Below are positions 58,021 through 64,000 of a stretch of 64,000 nucleotides of DNA, one piece after another. The DNA is from Brachypodium distachyon (Eukaryota; Streptophyta; Magnoliopsida; Poales; Poaceae). Where the stretch lies: assembly GCF_000005505.3 (NCBI RefSeq), contig NC_016132.3, forward strand, positions 24,170,501 through 24,234,500, written 5' to 3'. A program made the position numbers and the translations under genes. Numbering within the stretch: the stretch's first letter is position 1; every line of letters begins with the position of its first letter. Below the pieces are notes generated by a model. It did not search any database. It was not told the origin of the DNA and worked only from the letters and a program-made list of their open reading frames with translations.

Positions 58021-59877
58021 CTAAGATCCATGGAGCGGGAGGTCTCGCTGATTCTTCAGATACTTGTTGAACCAACTGAGCATGTCACCGCGTGCTTCCT
58101 CGGCGGTTTTGACGGCGAACTGGTCGTTGGCGTCGTATCTGCAGGCGAAGCCGTGGGGCACGCCCGGGAAGATCTTCACGAAGTGGTCAATCTGCAAAAA
58201 TGGCAGATTTAAATTTAGTACTCGTTGGAGCTAAATATTGTTGAGGTCCTCGAGGAATCTCGGAAAACTTTTCTACAAAAATGTCCACAATATATGAGCC
58301 TAAGAGGTTGCAAATTTCCCTCCAGTCAAATTTGATGCCGGACAGAGCGAAACTACCATAAACTCCATGTTTTGATGCAATTTTGTTTCAGATTGAAGCT
58401 AGGCTTTTCTTGTGCAAATAGTAGCAGTAATATCGGCGACTGAAGATTTATGAACTTGGGAGGGGGAAACACACAAGTAGACAAGATATGAAACTATCAA
58501 ACTAGTAGGAATGTACCATTTTATTCTGATCTAAGGCATGTTCGAACTGGTGCACTAGCTTCGGTGGAGAAGTGTCATCAAGCTCTGCTCCAAGAACCTC
58601 AATGGGATGTTTGACCTCTGAGCATAGGATAAACTCAAGTTAGAGAACATGATACAAAACATAGATCAAGGTAGAATCACCGAACAGAGACTAATTAAGT
58701 GAAAGGGAAGTAAGACACACACCCTTCATGTCATCGACGGTCACTAGTGCAGGATGCGAGATGACAACTGCTTCGATTTCTTCAGACTTCGATAGCTCCA
58801 CGGCCACCTTTCCTGTTAACGAAGAGACAAATGGGGTATTACTTGAACTCTTGAAGCATACTCGTATGATTTCTGTAGAGAATGAACACTCATCGTTTGC
58901 TGCTCAGTGTTGATGTGATTAAAGTAACTCACCACCCCAGCAATAACCTGCAACCCCAACCACAGAAACCCCTTGCTTCTTCAGAGCAGCAATAAGCACT
59001 TGAGTCTTTTCAGCTGCTTCGACCTGTACTTGGCAAAGAACAAGATAGGAACTCATATTTATAGGTATTATCCTTGATGTTTTTAGATCTAAGGTAACAA
59101 CCAAAACAAAAAAGGATGATGAAAGAAAGGAAAGAACCGGAGAGTGTGTTTTCAGCCACTCTGAAAACGAATTCTTGGGATCATCCTTGTAAGGGTCCCC
59201 GTGCAAGAGATCAGGAACGACGACCAAGTATCCATCATCTGCGACTTGATCCGCTATTTTCCTTGTCAACACATATACGTACATACATACATATTGTTAA
59301 CTTAAACTCACACAAGGAGAAATCAAGCGTACTGGCAGAATTTACTCAAAAAAAAAAGGACTACTGACAGGCAGAATGAAATTAAGCTTTCGCGCAAAGA
59401 AGAAGAAGAATGAAATCAAGCAAGTTTGAAGAGAAACCGACTTAAAGCAGAAAATGTGTTCTTTAAAGGCAATAAAATAGTGGCAGGTACCTCAGTTTTG
59501 GCGCTTGGAATCCTGCAGAAAAGAAGAAAAGAATGGGGGTCACACACACAATACACATACAAACCACCGTTTCGCTAGATAGCTAGTGATTGGTTGTGAG
59601 CAGAACACTGACCGTAGTAGTCGGAGGCGATGACGACGGCGTACGCGGAGAGGCGGGAGCCGGTGACGTAGGCCTGGAGGCCACCGAGGTCGGGGACGAG
59701 CTGCCCCGCCTCGCCCTCGCCGCCCGCGGCCGTCAGATCGGGCGGGTTATCCAGACACTGCTGGCTGGACTTGGACGACGGCTCATGGGACGGGAGCACG
59801 AGCCGCGCGGTGGCCTCGCCGGAGAGCGCCGTGGCCAGGAGGAGGAGGAGGCATGGGAGAAGCGACGAAGAGCCCAT
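58021..59877 (-). CDS. Dienelactone-hydrolase family protein, secreted (grass endo-1,3;1,4-beta-glucanase-like annotation)
   Basis: Seven exons on the minus strand: 59877-59613, 59512-59491, 59261-59138, 59023-58933, 58812-58723, 58617-58517, 58191-58021; 287 residues, phases consistent. Residues 1-25 are a signal peptide ([20 protein letters not shown]). The alpha/beta-hydrolase DLH domain shows the Cys nucleophile elbow GVAGYCWGG (Cys165), the acid region [11 protein letters not shown] (Asp211 or 212) and the His in [12 protein letters not shown] (His244). An N-terminal CLDNPPDL and the substrate-side DLLHGDPY are typical of plant members. Related grass proteins were named endo-1,3;1,4-beta-D-glucanase; the true substrate is not settled by sequence. 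Secretion to the cell wall is inferred. Exon 2 is a 22-nt micro-exon. Confidence 0.92.
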
Positions 59878-60337
59878 GCCGTCTTAATTTGCTTGGTCCG
59901 GCGGGTGCAGAGGAGTACTCCTAGGCTAGATGGGTGTATCTACACTCGCGGTGCGTCGCGCGCGGGGAAACGTGCGGCTTCGCTCGCCCGAGTTTTATTA
60001 TACAGCGGGAGAAGCAGGAGCGATTTGCAAACAAGGAAAGGATCGGTCGATCCAACGGCCGAACACACCCCCATCGCCTCGATTCAATTCGGCTGCACCT
60101 AACACGCTGTTCATTTTTCGAGGGAATAGTACCACATGTAAAACCTGAATTGTGTCTCCGGGATTCTTTCCTGCTAGTGGTAATATCCTGGCTATAACCA
60201 TGTTGGCGTTTTCGATCTTGCACTTGCACTTGCACAGCGGGAGCGCGGACCCGTCCTTTGTAAAATGCAATCGAGACAACAAATTAATCGCCCCCAGGTC
60301 ACCAGGTGCAAGTGCTGCCTGACGCATGTACTGGTGT
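59878..60337. other. Promoter side of the DLH gene
   Basis: Upstream region with no recognised gene; short frames on both strands have no similarity that I know. Confidence 0.45.
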
Positions 60338-60580
60338 ATACTCACTTCTTTTTCACAAAGGTTGACGTATTTTGTTTTGCTAAGACAAGTTTTTGACTAA
60401 GAATTATATCAATATGTAAGTTATATGATACGAAATCATGATCATTAGAAATACTTTTAAAAATGAATCCATCAATATAAATTTCATGTATGAAAAAACA
60501 CATATCAATGGAGTTTTTATCGGTCAAAGTCTTGTCTTAACGAAACAAAATACGCCAATCTTTGTGAAATGGAGGGAGTA
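60338..60580. mobile_element. Mariner-type MITE, second copy of the 41953 family
   Basis: Left TTTTTCACAAAGGTTGACG and TATTTTGTTTTGCTAAGACA pair with right TCTTAACGAAACAAAATACG and CCAATCTTTGTGAAATGG, ending GAGGGAGTA. Shares both arms with 41953-42191. Confidence 0.88.
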
Positions 60581-61489
60581 TTTGTCTAGCTATGGGCCCT
60601 GCACCTTCGTACAAGTCACTAACTTAATACTAAGATTCCCTAAAGACTTTGTAAGATCATCCCATCAACTCAACATGCCTCTCTTTATTTACTTTTCATT
60701 TTGTCCAACCGAACCACACGGCCAAAAACATCTGTACTTACAAAATTAACTCAGCAAGGTTGCCATGCTTATAGATAATCTTTTGATGATTTTCCTCAAG
60801 TCAGTTTGCGAATGAATTAAGCAGTTAGCGGCCTCCACACTCATTGATCTTTTCAGTTCTCACTCTTGTGTTCTTCGTCTCCCTAGCTTACTAGGGTTGG
60901 AGAAGATTCCTTATGCAGTTCTAATCAAATAATTGTATTAATGTTTGTACCGTGTTTCTAAATAACATTGTATTAACAAATGTTGCACGCATAGTTTCAC
61001 TCCACTTAAACAAATGTAGCTAAGAGTCCACCACAGAAAATCTTTTTAAAAAATTGTATGGAAAAAATTGTGCCTCTACATAGGGTTGGGTCTAATGTCA
61101 TATTTCATGCCGGGCCTTTCATAAAAAAACTCGACCTGCAAAGTGATAAGCCACCTCCCTAGTCATTTTGCATTAAGAAGAAGATCTTCTCATGCAGGTC
61201 GAAAAACCCGCAAACCCCTACCCCACACCGTACACAGCGGTACCGGAATACGTGTGAGACTGGGCAGGCCTTAGGTCCGTGCTTAAGACGTGGGACATAC
61301 GAGGGAAATTTTTAACCCTATCCTGAAATTCGCTCCCACACAAGAAGTCGAACTCAAGATCTAAGAAGTGCTACTAGAGTTGTTCCCTTAACAATTACAT
61401 CAAGGGCCTCTCATATCTACATTGCAGCCCTAATAGAATCGGGGTACCCAATAATGGATCGATTATGGATTTCTAAGGTACACCCTTAG
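60581..61489. other. Unassigned DNA
   Basis: AT-rich sequence without gene signal between a MITE and a LINE remnant. The stretch 61080-61430 may be part of another element; nothing can be named. Confidence 0.35.
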
Positions 61490-62567
61490 AAGGGTTGTGG
61501 TTGGAGATGCTTCGTAATAAGTACCTCTATACTAAAACTCTTTCTTGGGTTACAATGAGGGCATCAGACTTGTCCTTTTGGAAAGGTTTGTTGCGTGTGC
61601 GAGAGAATTTTTTTCCTCACGTATCGTTCTCTGTCAATTGTGGTTTGGAAGTGAACTTTTGGGAAGATAGGTGGTTGGGGCGTGTGGCCGTTAAAGATCA
61701 ATTCCTTCCCTCTATCATTTTTGTGACCAACCGACAAGCCTCTTTTGCTGAGGTGTTGAATGTGACATCTCCGAACATTGCTTTTAGGAGGGTCATTGTT
61801 TGTGCGAGGTTGACGGCCTGGGAGGAGTTATGTGCTAAATTGTTGGTCCGTGAAATCCCTTTATCATGTCGTAATTAACACTGATTGTCAATTCCGTCAT
61901 AAGATGATTTGGAAACTCAAAATCCCCCTGAAAGTAAAGATTTTTGCATGGCTCCTTTGTCGCGGTGTTGTGCTTACTAAAGATAACTTGGCCAAAAGGA
62001 ACCGGCATGTGATTTTTATGATCAAGACGAGACAATACACCACTTGTTTTTTGAGTGTCCGATGGCGCGTTTAGTTTGGAGAACTGTCTTTGTGACTTTT
62101 AATCTCCCACCTCCCTCTTATATCGCGGACATGTTTAGACGTTGGCTTAATGGGACGGGAAAATCTCTTAAATCGCTCATACTTGTTGGTTCTTGTGCGA
62201 TTTGTTGGTCTATTTGAAATTGTCGTAATGATTTGGTGTTTAACAAAAAGAAAGTTTCCTATTTCTCTTGCAGGTTATTTTTCGGGCAACACACTTGCTC
62301 CATACCTGGTCCCTACTGCTTCCGATGGTGGCCAGGGAGACTATGGAATCTGGGTGCAGCCATATGGTGATGGTAGCATGGGAGTTCTATAGCTAGTTTG
62401 GTTGGCACGCCGGGCTTAGATTTGAGGCTGGCTGATTTCTCGGTCTCTTGTTATCTTTTTGAGTTGTAACTTTGGATGATGATATCGTCCTGGATTTTAT
62501 TAATATGATGGTTGTGTGCATCGATTGATGCAGAGGCCGGGTTTTTTTCTCGTTTTCGAAAAAAAAA
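61490..62567 (+). mobile_element. 5'-truncated LINE remnant (ORF2 3' end)
   Basis: Pieces of the C-terminal part of an L1-type ORF2: LWLEMLRNKYLYTKTLSW, FWEDRWLGRVAVKDQFLPS, then WKLKIPLKVKIFAWLLCRGV and HLFFECPMARLVWRTVF (zf-RVT region) across frameshifts near 61870, 62020 and 62210. It ends TTTTCG followed by nine A at 62559-62567. It differs from the LINE at 49550 and is a separate insertion. The break near 61490 indicates strong 5' truncation; I could not confirm its target duplication. Confidence 0.82.
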
Positions 62568-62587
62568 CCTTATATTGCAATCCGAAG

Positions 62588-62807
62588 TACTATCTTTGTT
62601 TCAAAATATATGGAGTTTTAACTTTGTTCTAAGTAAAACATCTTAAAGTTTGACCAAGTTTTTAGAAAAATGTATCAACGAAGGATTTAATTACCTAACT
62701 TAGAGTCATATATGTTGCTAGGTTTTCCTATAAGCTTGCTTGGTTAAGGTTTAAGAAGTTTGACTTAGAACAAACTAGGATTTTTACATTTAGGAACGAA
62801 GGGAGTA
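62588..62807. mobile_element. Stowaway-like MITE (decayed)
   Basis: Left TACTATCTTTGTTTCAAA and AACTTTGTTCTAAGT; right ACTTAGAACAAACTAGG and GGAACGAAGGGAGTA. The inverted arms surround an AT-rich centre of about 130 bp. Confidence 0.75.
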
Positions 62808-63627
62808 TATGACAACTTCTAGACGTTACCACCCAACAAACACCAAAATTACAGCTACATTCGAATTGACTAATGTAGGATTCACCACACATTGGTAACC
62901 AAAAATCAAATCAAAATCATATAAAACAAAGTTAAACTACACAAACAACTCCTGATTCACAATAATATGATTACCCACACAAAATTATAATGTAAAAAAC
63001 AAAACCACAAAATGCACAACAACATACTCATTCACAATTACATGCTTCACCTCATGAAACTACCAAAAAAACATTATAGACCCAATCAACTTTTTTTTTA
63101 GTGAATAGACCCCAACGAACTAAAACTACCACACACAAAAAGGAAATATGATACAAGCTGATTCTACAATAAAACAAAGATCGATAAAAAAAATCAAATA
63201 TTGGGTATGATTTCTCCACCCGCACCACAACAAAGCGTAGTCAACTCGTGATTTATCTACAGAATTCAAGAACAACCACATGCATGATAGAATGTACATG
63301 ATAGTTGCTGATGACTGTAGCAGACTCACAAATCCAAAATCGAAAAAAAAATGCGCATCCCTGCATGCTGCAATCGACCGACAACATACTTTTCTTCGCT
63401 TAAATGCAAGCACACGGTATTTCAAACTGCACGTTGGACCAATCACAACAGGTTGCATGAGGCAATTAAATAACTAATGCCATCTCCTTGAGATCTACGT
63501 AGCAGATCAACTCGTTGACTGATTATTGGTGATCAACTAATGGACTAGTTGATCACCATTAATTATTCAGAGTCACAAGCTTACTATAATGCCAGCTAAT
63601 GGAGTAATAGCATTTTACAAGCCGTTT
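62808..63627. other. 3' flank of the chitinase gene
   Basis: AT-rich, A-rich sequence with no gene signal. Near 63508-63560 a short palindromic patch (TCAACTCGTTGACTGAT, TGGTGATCAACTAATGGAC, TAGTTGATCACCATTA) forms an imperfect hairpin. The chitinase 3' UTR lies at the right. Confidence 0.45.
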
Positions 63628-64000
63628 TCACTGCGCCGCGAACCCAGCCGGGAAGCCGCTGGAGAAGGGTCTCTGGTTGTCGCAGTCAAGGTTGCTCCCG
63701 TAGTCCACACCCAACGCGTCGCAGTAGCGCCGGTAGAACCCAATCCGGTCCTGCACACGAAGGTCCGGCCCGATCCCACACTCAACACCACCATTGATAA
63801 TGTTAGTGATCACGCCGTACCCAGGCACCCGTCCCGCCGCGATGTCCGCCGCCGTCGGTTTCCACTTCCCCGTGATGACGGCATGGGACGACGGCTTGTT
63901 GTCCCGTGGTGTCATCCAGAACCACAACGCTGTCTTGAACGCCACAACCGCATCTGCGGCCACCAGATCCGGGTTGTTCAGCAAGTCCAATTCGATCGCC
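63628..64000 (-). CDS. GH19 chitinase, C-terminal part (runs off the window)
   Basis: The minus-strand frame enters from beyond 64000 and stops at 63628-63630, giving the last 123 complete codons. Family 19 motifs are clear: [71 protein letters not shown] and LDCDNQRPF. The catalytic glutamates and any chitin-binding domain lie in the missing N-terminal half. The protein hydrolyses chitin and is normally a secreted or vacuolar defence enzyme (family knowledge). After QRPF it ends [11 protein letters not shown], a short tail as in class I-like members, where a vacuolar signal can occur. Asp replaces the more usual Tyr/Phe in LDCYNQRPF. Confidence 0.93.
   Translation of the reverse strand, partial: AIELDLLNNPDLVAADAVVAFKTALWFWMTPRDNKPSSHAVITGKWKPTAADIAAGRVPGYGVITNIINGGVECGIGPDLRVQDRIGFYRRYCDALGVDYGSNLDCDNQRPFSSGFPAGFAAQ

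Noticed and set aside
61440..62580. Target duplication of the second LINE (ACCCTTA against ACCTTA)
   Set aside because: Too short and inexact to separate from chance.

Overview
The window is nuclear DNA of a grass, most likely a Pooideae/Triticeae-type cereal (inference). The support is spliced plant genes with GT-AG introns, many Stowaway-like MITEs carrying CTCCCTCCGT-type ends, nested LTR, LINE, PIF/Harbinger-like and hAT-like elements, and a GC-rich grass codon style. I worked from the sequence alone, and all homology statements rest on remembered family sequences.

Layout. 1-1130 is a 22-bp minisatellite. 2340-9755 is a wreck of Ty3/gypsy-type retroelements: a broken pol on +, a broken coiled-coil gag on - with its LTR, and a related LTR in the opposite orientation. 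10681-13400 is bounded by hAT-like ends and an imperfect 8-bp target duplication. From 14.8 kb the window is genic. It holds TLP18.3 (+) converging on a GDSL esterase (-); then 7 kb of MITEs, foldback DNA and a 264-bp tandem array; then HISN3 (-) head-to-head with RPB7 (+); then ABCI12 (-) and an AWPM-19 membrane protein (-). 43.88-54.27 kb is a transposon nest: a Harbinger-ended element carrying an odd repeat ORF and a dead fragment of a UPL3/UPL4-type ubiquitin ligase, split by a 4.5-kb LINE with an 11-bp target duplication. After it come QCR9 (+), a tRNA-Glu(CTC), a secreted dienelactone-hydrolase-like gene (-), a second LINE remnant, and the 3' end of a GH19 chitinase (-) that runs off the window.

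The genes do not form one pathway. They are mostly conserved housekeeping genes (plastid photosystem II maintenance, histidine synthesis, RNA polymerase II, plastid ECF-type transport, respiratory complex III) with some stress or secreted functions (AWPM-19, GDSL esterase, DLH, chitinase). Exon models were built by hand; each complete model keeps frame across every junction and ends at a stop. No CRISPR, operon or evident new defence-like system is visible. The most unusual items are two ultra-short poly(A) insertions flanked by perfect 15-20 bp duplications, a GC-AG intron in ABCI12, the captured UPL fragment, and a TLP18.3/GDSL neighbour pair that I recall is also adjacent in Arabidopsis.
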